Of a stretch of 64,000 nt of DNA, positions 53,970 to 63,848 are shown in pieces. The DNA lies in the NCBI GenBank assembly GCA_023518375.1, contig CP068450.1, positions 930,001-994,000 on the forward strand, read 5' to 3'. Below the pieces are notes generated by a model. It had not been told where the DNA came from. It was given only the letters and a program-made list of their open reading frames with translations, and made no database searches. Numbering within the stretch: the first letter of the stretch is position 1; each line of letters opens with the position of its first letter. Origin of the DNA: Candidatus Hepatincola sp. Av. Its GTDB lineage: Bacteria > Pseudomonadota > Alphaproteobacteria > WRAU01 > Hepatincolaceae. Made by a program: the position numbers and the translations under genes.

Positions 53970-55373
53970 TTACAAACCTTGCTTAAGTTTATCTACAAGT
54001 TCAGCAATAGTTGGAATATAACCATTTTTATATAAAGGATCTGTAGCAAAACGGTAGGCCTGATGCCCTGCAAACAATAAGTTATTATCTATATCTCCAC
54101 CATGCCCTACATCTTGTAAAGTTTTTTGAATACAAAAGGATCTTGGGTCTGGTAAAATGCCTGTAGAATGGTTAGGAGCCCCTTCTTCCCAATTACTAAA
54201 ACGGCAACGACTTAAACAACCCATACAAGCATTTTGATCTGCATTGATTTGCTTAACTTTTTCAGGAGTAACAAAAACTACAGTTTTATCTGGCGTTCTT
54301 AATAGCATACTAAAACCTTGTTTAATATAAGCTAAAGCTTGCTCGTAATCTTCAGGTTTTATATATAAATTAGTTATACCATTACCAGAGGGAATCTCTT
54401 TAGTAAATTCACCATCTGCACGTCTTGTAGCTGGCATTTGTCTTTTAGAAATAGCTGCTAACTCTTTTAAAAAGCTATTATTAATGGCTGATGAATAAAA
54501 ACCTGTCGGGCTAAATTTATTTAGGATAATTTCACCTTCCTTTAACTTTGGCAACGAAGCCTTCCAAGCCTCAGAAATAGGGCTTTCTTTGGTTAAAAGA
54601 GGTCTAGTTCCAAACTGGAAAGCTACTAACCCAATTTCTGGATTATCAATATAATGTTCCCACTCTTTTAAATTCCAAACTCCACCAGCAATAAAAATTG
54701 GAATATGAGCTAAATTTCTTTCATTTAAACTAGCACGTAATTGCACAATTCTACTATGAGGATCCGCTGGTTTATTAGGGTTTTCTAAATTAGAAAGTCC
54801 ATTATGCCCCCCTGCTAACCAAGGATCCTCATAAACAACTCCACCTAATAATTTAGGATTTTTATGGTAAGAACGTTTCCATAGAACTTTAAAGGCTCTG
54901 GCCGATGAAATAATAGGATAATAATAAGTATTATACTTTTCAGCAATATCCGATAAAAAGTAAGGTAAACCAGCACCACAAGTAATACCATTCAATAAAC
55001 CTTTAGTTTGTTCTAAAACTTTATCTAAAATAATTTTAGTACCACCAGCTTCCCACAATAAATTAAGGTGAACCCGACCACTATTATTAGCAATATCTTT
55101 AGCAATCTTAGTTTGGGCAACAGCGCCAGCAATGCTATATTCAATTAAATGGTAAAATTTCTCTAGTCTAGTCCAAGTTTTATCATAATAGTAGGGAACA
55201 TATTTACCTGAAGCATCATAATAGTCGGCATTAGTACCAGAAACTGTACCAACAGCTCCAGCTAAAGCAAAAGAGCCAGCTGTTACCCCTGTTGAAATAT
55301 TAACACCTTTACCACCTTCTACAATAGGTAGAACAGCAGCACCTGAAATATTTACTTTTTTTAATTCAAACAC
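53970..55373 (-). CDS. Nitronate monooxygenase family flavoprotein
   Basis: A 467-residue TIM-barrel flavoprotein of the nitronate monooxygenase (2-nitropropane dioxygenase) type. Evidence includes PIVEGGKGVNIS at the start, LLNGITCGAGLP, HIPIFIAGGVWN and VAFQFGTRPLLT for the FMN phosphate site. A C-terminal region carries a cysteine-rich segment CMGCLSRCRFSNW. Members with this long C-terminus are known from Rickettsiales relatives; their substrate is not established. It lies 14 bases downstream of pnp. Confidence 0.85.
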   Translation of the reverse strand: MFELKKVNISGAAVLPIVEGGKGVNISTGVTAGSFALAGAVGTVSGTNADYYDASGKYVPYYYDKTWTRLEKFYHLIEYSIAGAVAQTKIAKDIANNSGRVHLNLLWEAGGTKIILDKVLEQTKGLLNGITCGAGLPYFLSDIAEKYNTYYYPIISSARAFKVLWKRSYHKNPKLLGGVVYEDPWLAGGHNGLSNLENPNKPADPHSRIVQLRASLNERNLAHIPIFIAGGVWNLKEWEHYIDNPEIGLVAFQFGTRPLLTKESPISEAWKASLPKLKEGEIILNKFSPTGFYSSAINNSFLKELAAISKRQMPATRRADGEFTKEIPSGNGITNLYIKPEDYEQALAYIKQGFSMLLRTPDKTVVFVTPEKVKQINADQNACMGCLSRCRFSNWEEGAPNHSTGILPDPRSFCIQKTLQDVGHGGDIDNNLLFAGHQAYRFATDPLYKNGYIPTIAELVDKLKQGL

Positions 55374-55387
55374 TATTACATTCCAAT

Positions 55388-57478
55388 TTAGATTTTAATT
55401 GTAAGCCTTACTTTACCTTTATCATCAATTTGTAGTACTTTAATATCTATTATATCACCAACTTTTAAATAATTATTAATATCATCTTCACGACTTGATG
55501 TTACTTCACTAATATGTAAGAAACCATCTTGATTACCTAAAAAGTTTATAAAAGCCCCAAAAGGTAAAATTTTCACAATACGTCCTTTGTAAACTTTACC
55601 AATTTCTGGCGAAGCGGTAATATGTTCTATTTTAGCTACAGCTTGGTTTATACCAGTTTGTTCTACACCAAAAATTTTCACTAAACCATCATCAGCGATT
55701 TCTATTTTCACATTATATTCAGCACACATAGCTTTAATAGTTTTACCACCTGCTCCTATAATATCTTTAATTTTATCTTTATTAACGTGCAATGTTACAA
55801 ATTTAGATACATTATCAGCTAAAGACTTCTTCGCCTCAGTAATGGTTTTATTCATTTCATTCATAATATGAAAACGACCCTCCTTTGCTTGAGCTAAGGC
55901 TTTTTCCATAATATCATAGGTTACTGATGTAATTTTTATATCCATTTGCAACGAGGTAATACCATCTTTAGTACCTGCTACTTTAAAATCCATATCACCT
56001 AAATGATCTTCATCTCCTAAAATATCTGAAAGTACCGCATATTTATCGTCCTCTTTAATTAATCCCATAGCAATTCCTGCTACTGGTTTAGCTAAAGGAA
56101 CACCAGCTGCCATTAAAGATAATGATGCCCCACAAACTGTTGCCATAGAAGAAGAACCGTTAGATTCCGTAATTTCTGAAACAATTCTAATAGTATAAGG
56201 GAATACATCTTTACTTGGTAAAAGAGGATGTAAAGCTCTCCATGCTAATTTACCATGCCCTATTTCTCTACGTCCCGGACCACTATAACGCCCAACTTCT
56301 CCCACAGAATACGCAGGAAAGTTATAATGTAACATAAATCTTTCTCTTTCATCAGATTCAATATTATCTAGGATTTGTTCATCTTGTTCAGTCCCCAACG
56401 TAGTAAATACTAAAGCCTGAGTTTCCCCCCTAGTAAACAAAGCTGAACCATGAGCAAACTTAAATAAATCTACCTCTGTATAAATATTTCTTATTTGTTC
56501 TAAAGTTCTACCATCTATCCTTTTATTAGTATTTAAAATAGCCTGACGAACAATATCTTTTTCTAAGAGTTTAAAATAATAACCAAAGTACCTATCTATA
56601 ATTTCTTCAGAAAATTCTGCCTCTTTTAACCCTGCTAATACTTCAGTTTTAGCTAATTCTATTTTAGCTACTCGGCTTACTTTATCTTGGGTAGCAAAAG
56701 CATCTTCTAACTTACTTTTTGCCAATTCATTAACTTTTGTAATAAAAGGCTTAAGATTATCTGGTTCTAAATTTTCTAGTACTACCGTAGTTTTACCTAC
56801 TTCTTTTTGTAAATCTCCAATAAGATTAATTACCTCACTGTAAGATTCTTGGGCTAATTTAACTCCACTTAACATCTGTTCTTCTGATAATTCTTTCGCT
56901 TCAGATTCCACCATTAAGATGCCCTCATTAGTACCAGCAACAATAAGTTCTAGCATACTTTGGCTTTTACTAACTTGTACGGTAGGATTCACCACAAACT
57001 CACCATCAACAAAGCCAATTTTAGCAGCACCTACAATCTCATTCATAGGAATCCCTGAAACAGCTAAAGCGGCTGAAGCGGCAATAATTGCTAGAACATC
57101 TACAGAATTCTCACTATCGGAAGATAAAGTGGAAACAATAACTTGAACTTCGTTTCTAAAACGTTCATCAAATAATGGACGAATAGGACGATCAATCAAA
57201 CGAGAAATTAAAATTTCTCGCTCAGTTGGTTTTCCTTCCCGCTTAAAAAAACCACCTGGAATTTTACCAACAGCGTAGTATTTATCTTGATAATGTACTG
57301 TTAATGGGAAAAAATCCAACGTATAATTTGGTTTTTTAGCAAATACCACTGTGGCTAAAACTGAAGTTTTACCGTAAGTAGCAACTACTGCACCATCTGC
57401 TTGCCTGGCAATTTTACCAGTTTGTAACACAAGCTCTCGCCCTGCCCAATTAATTTTTTTTTCAATAATTTTTAACAC
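55388..57478 (-). CDS. pnp: Polyribonucleotide nucleotidyltransferase
   Basis: PNPase degrades RNA phosphorolytically and is part of the degradosome. The 696-residue protein has two RNase PH domains (SLSSDSENSVDVLA, GETQALVFTTLG, GRREIGHGKLAWRAL, SNGSSSMATVCG). A KH domain (IIGAGGKTIKAM) and an S1 domain (KVYKGRIVKILPFGAFINFLGNQDGFLHISEV) follow. It comes immediately after rpsO, the normal pairing. Confidence 0.97.
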   Translation of the reverse strand: MLKIIEKKINWAGRELVLQTGKIARQADGAVVATYGKTSVLATVVFAKKPNYTLDFFPLTVHYQDKYYAVGKIPGGFFKREGKPTEREILISRLIDRPIRPLFDERFRNEVQVIVSTLSSDSENSVDVLAIIAASAALAVSGIPMNEIVGAAKIGFVDGEFVVNPTVQVSKSQSMLELIVAGTNEGILMVESEAKELSEEQMLSGVKLAQESYSEVINLIGDLQKEVGKTTVVLENLEPDNLKPFITKVNELAKSKLEDAFATQDKVSRVAKIELAKTEVLAGLKEAEFSEEIIDRYFGYYFKLLEKDIVRQAILNTNKRIDGRTLEQIRNIYTEVDLFKFAHGSALFTRGETQALVFTTLGTEQDEQILDNIESDERERFMLHYNFPAYSVGEVGRYSGPGRREIGHGKLAWRALHPLLPSKDVFPYTIRIVSEITESNGSSSMATVCGASLSLMAAGVPLAKPVAGIAMGLIKEDDKYAVLSDILGDEDHLGDMDFKVAGTKDGITSLQMDIKITSVTYDIMEKALAQAKEGRFHIMNEMNKTITEAKKSLADNVSKFVTLHVNKDKIKDIIGAGGKTIKAMCAEYNVKIEIADDGLVKIFGVEQTGINQAVAKIEHITASPEIGKVYKGRIVKILPFGAFINFLGNQDGFLHISEVTSSREDDINNYLKVGDIIDIKVLQIDDKGKVRLTIKI

Positions 57479-57754
57479 TTATTTTACTCCTCTTAGCCCT
57501 AATTTTTCAATTAAGGTTTTGTATCTATCCTCATGCTGGGCTTTTAAATAAGATAACAATTTTTTTCTTCTACTAACCATAGCTAACAAGCCCCTTCTGG
57601 AATGAAGGTCTTTATGATGCTCTTTCATATGTTCAGTTAAATACTTTATTTTATTAGTTAATACTGCTACTTGCACCTCTGGTGAACCAGTATCTTCAGC
57701 TGTTACAGCAAATGATTTAATAACTTCTTCCTTTTCTTCTTTACTTAATGACAT
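57479..57754 (-). CDS. rpsO: 30S ribosomal protein S15
   Basis: A 91-residue protein starting [36 protein letters not shown], and with [20 protein letters not shown], the S15 signature. An ATG one codon earlier (57757) is also possible; the second Met gives the family-like MS start. Its stop abuts the pnp start, which in other bacteria allows joint processing of the two messages. Confidence 0.97.
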   Translation of the reverse strand: MSLSKEEKEEVIKSFAVTAEDTGSPEVQVAVLTNKIKYLTEHMKEHHKDLHSRRGLLAMVSRRKKLLSYLKAQHEDRYKTLIEKLGLRGVK

Positions 57755-57781
57755 CAATTTCTCCTTATATGTTTTTATTAA

Positions 57782-58684
57782 TTATTGGTTAAAAACCCTT
57801 ACAAATTTTAAATTAGTGCCTGTGGATTCTAGTAATGCTACTATATATCCTTGAAACATTAATTTAAGTAAACCTTGTGGAAATGTTTGTGTTTGCAAAC
57901 ATTGTAAATTACCATTTTTTATAGAACGGAATTCTTTTTCACTTAAAGTATATGCCAAGATGTCAACCAGCATATCTTCAACTCTCACAAGATACTTTGT
58001 TAAATTATCCCTTAAATTATACAATGAATTCCCAGAAATCAAAATATTTTCTTTTTTTAAGCCTACACTTACCCTTTTTAACTGTAATATTGTACCTAAA
58101 CAACCTACAGATTCAGCTATATCTTCAGCCAATGAACGAATATAAGTACCCTTAGATACTTTAGCTTGCAAGGTAACAGTGCTTTTTTGAATATTATATT
58201 CTAATAAAATTAAAGTAAAGACCTCTATAACTCTTGCGGGCATAGTAACCATAATATTGTTACGAGCTAAATTGTAGGCTCTTTCCCCATTAATTTTAAT
58301 GGCAGAATATTGAGGAGGAATTTGTTTAATTTTACCTAAAAAACTAGGTAAAATATTAATAATTTCTTTATTTGTAGGAAATTTTTGGCCTGTAGCAAGA
58401 GTTTGCCCTGTTATATCTTTACTATCAGTTTTCATACCAAACTGAATAGTAAAAATGTACTCTTTATTAGCATTGAGAACATAATTTAAAGTTTTGGTAG
58501 CTTCACCTATAGCAACAGGTAATAGCCCTTCAGCTAAGGGATCTAAAGTCCCTCCATGCCCTATTTTCTGCTTTTTTAAATTCAAAACCTTTTTAATTTG
58601 CCGTACAATTTCGGTTGAAGTTATTCCTGTAGGCTTATCTACTAATAACCAGCCATTAATCTTAGGAGAATTACTCTGTTCCAT
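57782..58684 (-). CDS. truB: tRNA pseudouridine(55) synthase
   Basis: TruB makes pseudouridine-55 in the T-loop of tRNAs. The 300-residue protein has GWLLVDKPTGITSTEIV, KIGHGGTLDPLAEGLLPVAIGEATK with the catalytic aspartate, PQYSAIKINGERAYNLAR and KGTYIRSLAEDIAE. All are family hallmarks. It starts 14 bases inside rbfA. Confidence 0.96.
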   Translation of the reverse strand: MEQSNSPKINGWLLVDKPTGITSTEIVRQIKKVLNLKKQKIGHGGTLDPLAEGLLPVAIGEATKTLNYVLNANKEYIFTIQFGMKTDSKDITGQTLATGQKFPTNKEIINILPSFLGKIKQIPPQYSAIKINGERAYNLARNNIMVTMPARVIEVFTLILLEYNIQKSTVTLQAKVSKGTYIRSLAEDIAESVGCLGTILQLKRVSVGLKKENILISGNSLYNLRDNLTKYLVRVEDMLVDILAYTLSEKEFRSIKNGNLQCLQTQTFPQGLLKLMFQGYIVALLESTGTNLKFVRVFNQ

Positions 58685-59069
58685 TACCTTTTATGGGCTT
58701 AATTTTTGCAAACAACGCATTTACTTTATCCATATTATCAAACTGGCTATCTAACTTAAAATGAAGTTTTGGAATAACTTTTACTTTTAGTTTTTTGCCA
58801 ATTTGATGCCGAAAATTACCCGCATTAAGATTTAAAACCTTAATAATATCATTGCTTATACCTATCCAAGGAGATACATAAACAGTAGCTACTGCAAAAT
58901 CTTTACTAACAATAACCTCAGTAATAATTATAGTTTTATCAAATAATAACGGATCTTTAATTTTAGATTTAAAAAAAATTTCAGTTAAAATTTGTTTAAT
59001 TTCATTACCTATTCGCAAAGGCCTGTTGTTTGTAGCCTTGTTAGATTTAATAATTTTACTGTTAAACAT
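58671..59069 (-). CDS. rbfA: 30S ribosome-binding factor RbfA
   Basis: A 132-residue KH-like protein that assists 16S rRNA maturation. It shows RPLRIGNEIKQILTEI near the N-terminus, ITEVIVSKDFAVATVYVSPW and FRHQIGKKLKVKVIPKLHFKLDSQFD. The length is normal. It lies between infB and truB as in most Proteobacteria. Confidence 0.94.
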   Translation of the reverse strand: MFNSKIIKSNKATNNRPLRIGNEIKQILTEIFFKSKIKDPLLFDKTIIITEVIVSKDFAVATVYVSPWIGISNDIIKVLNLNAGNFRHQIGKKLKVKVIPKLHFKLDSQFDNMDKVNALFAKIKPIKGNGTE

Positions 59070-59082
59070 ATAATTTCAGTAC

Positions 59083-61500
59083 CTAAGTAACTACCTTTTT
59101 GACTTCCTGCTTTTCATAGCATTCAACAATATCTTTTACTTTGATGTCGTTATAATTTTCAAAAGCTACTCCGCATTCAAAACTTTGCTTAACTTCTTTT
59201 ACATCATCTTTAAAACGCTTTAAGGTAGATAATACTCCATCATGAATTACTACATTATCCCTTAATAGCCTTACATTGGCTGATCTTTTTAAAGTTCCTT
59301 CAGTAACAAAACAACCTGCAATATTACCTACTTTAGAAATGTTAAATACTTCTCTTACCTCAGCATAACCAATAATGTTTTCTACTACATCTGGATCTAA
59401 CAGCCCCGATAAAATTAATTTAACATCATCTATTAAATTATAAATAATTGAATGGTAACGAATAGTAACGCTTTCTTGTTCAGCTAGTTCTTTCGCTTTT
59501 TTATTAGCTCTGGTATTAAAACCAAAAATAGCCCCTTTAACAGACTTAGCTAACATAATATCAGACTCTGTAATTTCACCAATAGCTGAATGAATTACTT
59601 TAATTTCTAATTCAGGATGTTGGATTTTTTCTAACGAATTAGCAATGGCTTCTAAAGACCCTTGAGTATCTGCCTTAACCACCATAGCAAAAACAGTTAC
59701 TTCAGTTTGGGATTGTAAAATATCAACAATAGATAATGACTTTTCCCGCTCAATTACTACTAAAGACTTTCTATAATTAACAATTTCATTGGCAATAGCC
59801 TCCGACTCTACCACAAAAAAATCATCTCCTGCCTCAACTGTACTAGCAAAACCAGCAATACCTACAGGCATACAAGGAAAAGCTTCTTTAATTAAATTAC
59901 CATTATCATCTCGCATAGATTTAATTTTGCCATATTGCAAACCTGTTACAAAATTATCACCAACCTTAACTGTTCCTCTTTCAACAAGTACAGTAGCTAA
60001 ATAGCCTAAACCCTTTTCTTGTTTTACTTCTACCACACTAGCTTTTCCTAAAGCTGAAGTATTAGTTTTTAAATCTAACATTTCGGCTTGTAATAAAATA
60101 GTTTCTAGTAGTTTATCAATTCCTAAATTCTGTTTGGCTGAAATTTCCACACAAAGGATCTCTCCGCCCATTTCTTCAACTACAATATTATGTTGTAATA
60201 ACTCTATTTTAACTTTTTGAGAATCCACTCCTTCTTTATCTACCTTATTAATAGCAATAATCATAGGCACTCCTGCACTTTGAGCATGGCTAAAAGCCTC
60301 TAAAGTTTGGGGCTTAATGCTATCATCGGCAGCAATTACAATTATTACAATATCCGTAACTTTTGAACCTCTAGCACGAATTTGCGTAAAAGCCTGATGA
60401 CCAGGTGTATCTAAAAAAGTAATAAATTGACCATTAACTTTTACCTGATAGGCTCCTAAATGTTGGGTAATACCACCAGATTCACCTTTAGCTACATTAG
60501 ATTTTCTAATAGTATCTAGCAGAGTAGTTTTACCATGATCCACATGCCCCATAATGGTAACCACAGGAGGTTTGGGAGATAGTTCCACTTCATCATCATT
60601 AAAGTGTAAATATTTATAATCTGGTGGTAAAGTTTCTAAAATTTTCGCACTATGACCTAAAGCATTTACAACTAATTCTGCACTTGCTACATCTAGTAAA
60701 TCATTTTCAGTTTTAATTTCACCTAGTTTTTCTAAGGCTTTAATAACTGTTATTGTTTTTTCTGCCATTAAACGAGCCAAACTCTTAACGCTAGTATCAC
60801 CGGAAAGTGTAACTTCTTTATAAACTTTTGTTTTTAACAATTTATTATATTTATTCTTACGCCTAACAGGAGGAGTATACTTATAAGTTTGAATATTTTC
60901 TGCTACTTCTAGGTTCTCTTCTAATTCTGAATCTAATTCATCAATTTTATCTATGGTTACATTCCGCCAATTTTTTACTACATTACTTTTACGTTTTTCA
61001 ACATCAGCAAACAAGTTAGATTTTTTCTTCTTTGCAGGTAAACTTTCTTCAAATTTATCTTTATCAGATTCATCATATTTTTCTTTTCCATGACCATGCT
61101 TAGCACGAGACTCAGTGGGTGCAGGGGGCGTAAAATTCTCAGCTAAGTTTTCCTTAACACTGTCATTCACTTCCTTAGGACTACTTTGATGTACCTGTTT
61201 AGTTGGAGTTTTTTCTTGATTCAAAGCTGCCTTAACTGCATTACTACGTCTTGTTTGCTCTTCATCTGTTAATTTATTAGTGCTAGCACTATCTGGCACA
61301 TTATCTTCTGTAGTTTTTCTAGATTTAGTTGCAACTTCTGGCTTTGGTGCTGGTTTAACATCGCCAATAATTTCAACTTTTCCCTTACCTGCAGCCTTTG
61401 ATGCCAATATTTTATTAATATCAAGGGGTGCTCCTGTTAAAGAAAGTTTCTTTCTAACAGTTTTTACTTCTTCCTTTTTACTATCATTTTTTTCATTCAT
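59083..61500 (-). CDS. infB: Translation initiation factor IF-2
   Basis: An 805-residue GTPase that brings initiator tRNA to the 30S subunit. Residues 1-230 are a charged, low-complexity N-terminal region (K/E/S/T). The G domain follows with VTIMGHVDHGKTTLLDTI, GGITQHLGAYQV, FLDTPGHQAFTQIRARGS and IIAINKVDK, then the C-terminal domains. The gene starts 27 bases after nusA, so the ylxR gene usual at this place in Alphaproteobacteria is missing. Confidence 0.97.
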   Translation of the reverse strand: MNEKNDSKKEEVKTVRKKLSLTGAPLDINKILASKAAGKGKVEIIGDVKPAPKPEVATKSRKTTEDNVPDSASTNKLTDEEQTRRSNAVKAALNQEKTPTKQVHQSSPKEVNDSVKENLAENFTPPAPTESRAKHGHGKEKYDESDKDKFEESLPAKKKKSNLFADVEKRKSNVVKNWRNVTIDKIDELDSELEENLEVAENIQTYKYTPPVRRKNKYNKLLKTKVYKEVTLSGDTSVKSLARLMAEKTITVIKALEKLGEIKTENDLLDVASAELVVNALGHSAKILETLPPDYKYLHFNDDEVELSPKPPVVTIMGHVDHGKTTLLDTIRKSNVAKGESGGITQHLGAYQVKVNGQFITFLDTPGHQAFTQIRARGSKVTDIVIIVIAADDSIKPQTLEAFSHAQSAGVPMIIAINKVDKEGVDSQKVKIELLQHNIVVEEMGGEILCVEISAKQNLGIDKLLETILLQAEMLDLKTNTSALGKASVVEVKQEKGLGYLATVLVERGTVKVGDNFVTGLQYGKIKSMRDDNGNLIKEAFPCMPVGIAGFASTVEAGDDFFVVESEAIANEIVNYRKSLVVIEREKSLSIVDILQSQTEVTVFAMVVKADTQGSLEAIANSLEKIQHPELEIKVIHSAIGEITESDIMLAKSVKGAIFGFNTRANKKAKELAEQESVTIRYHSIIYNLIDDVKLILSGLLDPDVVENIIGYAEVREVFNISKVGNIAGCFVTEGTLKRSANVRLLRDNVVIHDGVLSTLKRFKDDVKEVKQSFECGVAFENYNDIKVKDIVECYEKQEVKKVVT

Positions 61501-61527
61501 ACTAATACCTTTCCCCTTTTTACCATT

Positions 61528-63045
61528 TTAGCCATAAACTACCGACCGCACTTGCAAAATTAAACTTTCTGCCTGATCTTTAGTCATAGCTCTTTCTGGT
61601 AAAATATCTAGTAAATCAAAGGTAGATAAATCTGCAAAATCATCTAAAGTTTTTACATCATTTCTACCTAAATATACTAATAATTCTGGCTTACTAATTA
61701 ATTCTTGCAATTCTTCAGAAACTTTTAAATTCTCTATTTCAACTAAATATTTTTCATCACGTTCTTTAATATATTCTTTACATCTTTCTTTTAGTTCTTG
61801 GATAATTTCATCATTAAAAGCAGGAATAGAGCTTAAAGCGTGATTATCTTTAACAATATCTTCTACACTGTTAAAACCCTCTACTACTAACAGCTGGGCA
61901 ATAACATCATCAACATCTAAGATTTCTACAAATTCTGCACTTTTTTCTTGAATATGCTGTTGCCTTTTTTTGCTATCTTCAGTTTCACCAATTAAATAGA
62001 TATGCCAGCCAATTAATTTAGAGATTAAACTAATATTTTGCCCTTTTCTACCAATAGCTAAACTTAATGTTTCATCTTTTACTACAGTTTCTATAAAATG
62101 ATTATCATTATTAACCACAACTTTTACAATTTCTAAAGGATGAAAAGCATGCATTAAAAAATCTATAATATTATCAGAATAACGTACTAGATCTATTTTT
62201 TCACCATTTAATTCTCCTAAAATCCCTTGAATCCTAGAACCTTTAAAACCTACACAAGTCCCAATAGGATCTATAGATGGATCAGAAGAATATACCGCTA
62301 CCTTAGACCTAGAACCAGCATCTCTAGCTACTCTTTTTACCTCAATTACCCCCTCGTACACCTCAGGAATTTCTTGCTGAAATAATTTTTTAATAAAATC
62401 AGGGTGGTTTCTAGATAAAATAATCTGTGGACCTTTAACATCTTGCCTTACTTCTAAAATTAAAGAACGTATCCGCTGCCCCACATCTAAACGCTCGGCT
62501 GGAATAAAAAAATCTCTTCTTAAAAAGCCTTCGGCTCCATTGCCTAAGTCTATTAAAGCATTTCCAAACTCAATACGTTTAACTATACCACTAGCAAGTT
62601 CTTTTTCTTTTTCTTTATATAAGTCATACTCTTTTTCTTTTTCAGCTTCCCTTACTTTTCTATTAATAATTTGGCGAAAAGGCTGCACGTAAGAACGTAC
62701 AAAGTCTAAAGCTGGTAAAATTTCTACTATTTCATCACCTAGTACTGCATCTTCTTTTTTAGCTACCGCTTCACTTAAGGGAATTTGGAAATAACTATCT
62801 TCAACTTCAGAATCTTCCACTACAGTTAAAACTTTCTGGGCAACAATAGCACCATTTTGCCGATTTACTTTTACTCTAATATCGTATAAAGTACCATACT
62901 TAGCATGAGCCACCCGCTTTAAAGCTGTTTCCATTGCCTCAAATACATAGTCAATGGGGATTGATTTATCTCTGGCAATATTCTCTATTTCTTCTAATAA
63001 TTCTGGTCTTGCCTGTAAGTTTAAATAATCGGCATTATTTACCAT
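61528..63045 (-). CDS. nusA: Transcription termination/antitermination protein NusA
   Basis: NusA modulates RNA polymerase pausing and intrinsic termination. The 505-residue protein has the N-terminal polymerase-binding domain (about 1-125) and an S1 domain (about 130-200). KH1 and KH2 follow (GTCVGFKGSRIQGILGELNGEKIDLVRYSDN; LAIGRKGQNISLISKL), and two helix-hairpin-helix-like repeats at the C-terminus. All parts are present. It overlaps rimP by 11 bases. A terminator-like hairpin lies in this operon's own leader. Confidence 0.96.
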   Translation of the reverse strand: MVNNADYLNLQARPELLEEIENIARDKSIPIDYVFEAMETALKRVAHAKYGTLYDIRVKVNRQNGAIVAQKVLTVVEDSEVEDSYFQIPLSEAVAKKEDAVLGDEIVEILPALDFVRSYVQPFRQIINRKVREAEKEKEYDLYKEKEKELASGIVKRIEFGNALIDLGNGAEGFLRRDFFIPAERLDVGQRIRSLILEVRQDVKGPQIILSRNHPDFIKKLFQQEIPEVYEGVIEVKRVARDAGSRSKVAVYSSDPSIDPIGTCVGFKGSRIQGILGELNGEKIDLVRYSDNIIDFLMHAFHPLEIVKVVVNNDNHFIETVVKDETLSLAIGRKGQNISLISKLIGWHIYLIGETEDSKKRQQHIQEKSAEFVEILDVDDVIAQLLVVEGFNSVEDIVKDNHALSSIPAFNDEIIQELKERCKEYIKERDEKYLVEIENLKVSEELQELISKPELLVYLGRNDVKTLDDFADLSTFDLLDILPERAMTKDQAESLILQVRSVVYG

Positions 63046-63535
63046 TTTTCCTCCCTTGTGGTTTAAGATTCTTTATTAAATCTAAACTAGCCTTATTAAC
63101 ATTATTAAAATCTACAACTACTTGCTTATCTTGATTTGTTAATTCTATAGTTACACCATTTGTAGTTACACCTACTAACTTGCCTATAAGAGTTTTTGAA
63201 CCATCTATAGGATTTTTAGTTAAAATTTTCACCTCATGGTTTTTAAATCTTCGGTAATCTGTTAAGGTTAATAAAGGACGATTAATACCTAGTGAACTAA
63301 CCTCTAATGTGTATTTTACATCTGGCATTACAGACTCTACATCTAATAACACCGATAACTCTCTACTAAATGCCGAACATTGCTCTATACTTACAGGTTG
63401 AAAGTCTTTATTTTCTAAAAAAATCTGTACAACCAACGTGTTAGCACTAATAGCCCGTACCAAAGGGACACAAAGCTGTAATCCCTCAGCAACTTTATTA
63501 CCAAGTTCTAATATTTTGCTTTCTAAATTATCCAT
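63035..63535 (-). CDS. rimP: Ribosome maturation factor RimP
   Basis: A 166-residue 30S assembly factor. It has ILELGNKVAEGLQLCVPLVRA, FSRELSVLLDVESVMPDVKYTLEVSSLGINRPL (the strongest RimP motif) and the C-terminal SH3-like domain ending in a basic tail. It is the first gene of the rimP-nusA-infB-rbfA-truB-rpsO-pnp order. There is no clear Shine-Dalgarno before the ATG at 63535. Confidence 0.93.
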   Translation of the reverse strand: MDNLESKILELGNKVAEGLQLCVPLVRAISANTLVVQIFLENKDFQPVSIEQCSAFSRELSVLLDVESVMPDVKYTLEVSSLGINRPLLTLTDYRRFKNHEVKILTKNPIDGSKTLIGKLVGVTTNGVTIELTNQDKQVVVDFNNVNKASLDLIKNLKPQGRKNGK

Positions 63536-63562
63536 AATCTTAGCTAATCTAACAAAAAGTTA

Positions 63563-63589
63563 TAAAAAATGGCAGTTAAAACTGCCATT
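63563..63589 (-). terminator. Terminator-like hairpin in the rimP-nusA leader
   Basis: On the minus strand AATGGCAGTT and AACTGCCATT (63568-63589) can pair over 8-10 bp around a very short loop, and T6 follows. It meets the pattern of an intrinsic terminator. It lies between the predicted promoter (63620-63648) and the rimP start (63535). It could attenuate the operon, or terminate trmB transcripts that read in from the right. Confidence 0.7.
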
Positions 63590-63619
63590 CTTTATGATCG
63601 TTTATAAATATTACTTACC

Positions 63620-63648
63620 ATTATACTAAACTTTTATTTAAAATACAA
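63620..63648 (-). promoter_or_regulatory. Predicted promoter of the rimP-nusA-infB operon
   Basis: On the minus strand TTGTAT (63643-63648), a 17-base spacer and a perfect TATAAT (63620-63625). The predicted +1 is near 63613, giving a leader of about 78 bases that contains the hairpin. Confidence 0.7.
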
Positions 63649-63848
63649 GGTTTTTCTTATTTTATTTATTAATTAAACACTAAATTTTATATAAATTAGA
63701 TAATAAACTACAAATAATTTTTTCATATAATACCCTAACCATTACCTAAATTCTTAATCAAATTCTTAATTTTAATAATTCTTTGTTATAATATATTTTT
63801 ACATATATTTACTAATATCTTATGATCTTAGAATTAAAATGAAAAATC

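Noticed and set aside
57952-58155. Plus-strand ORFs of 60-67 residues inside truB
   Set aside because: They lie opposite a well-supported gene in AT-rich sequence and show no Shine-Dalgarno or family features.
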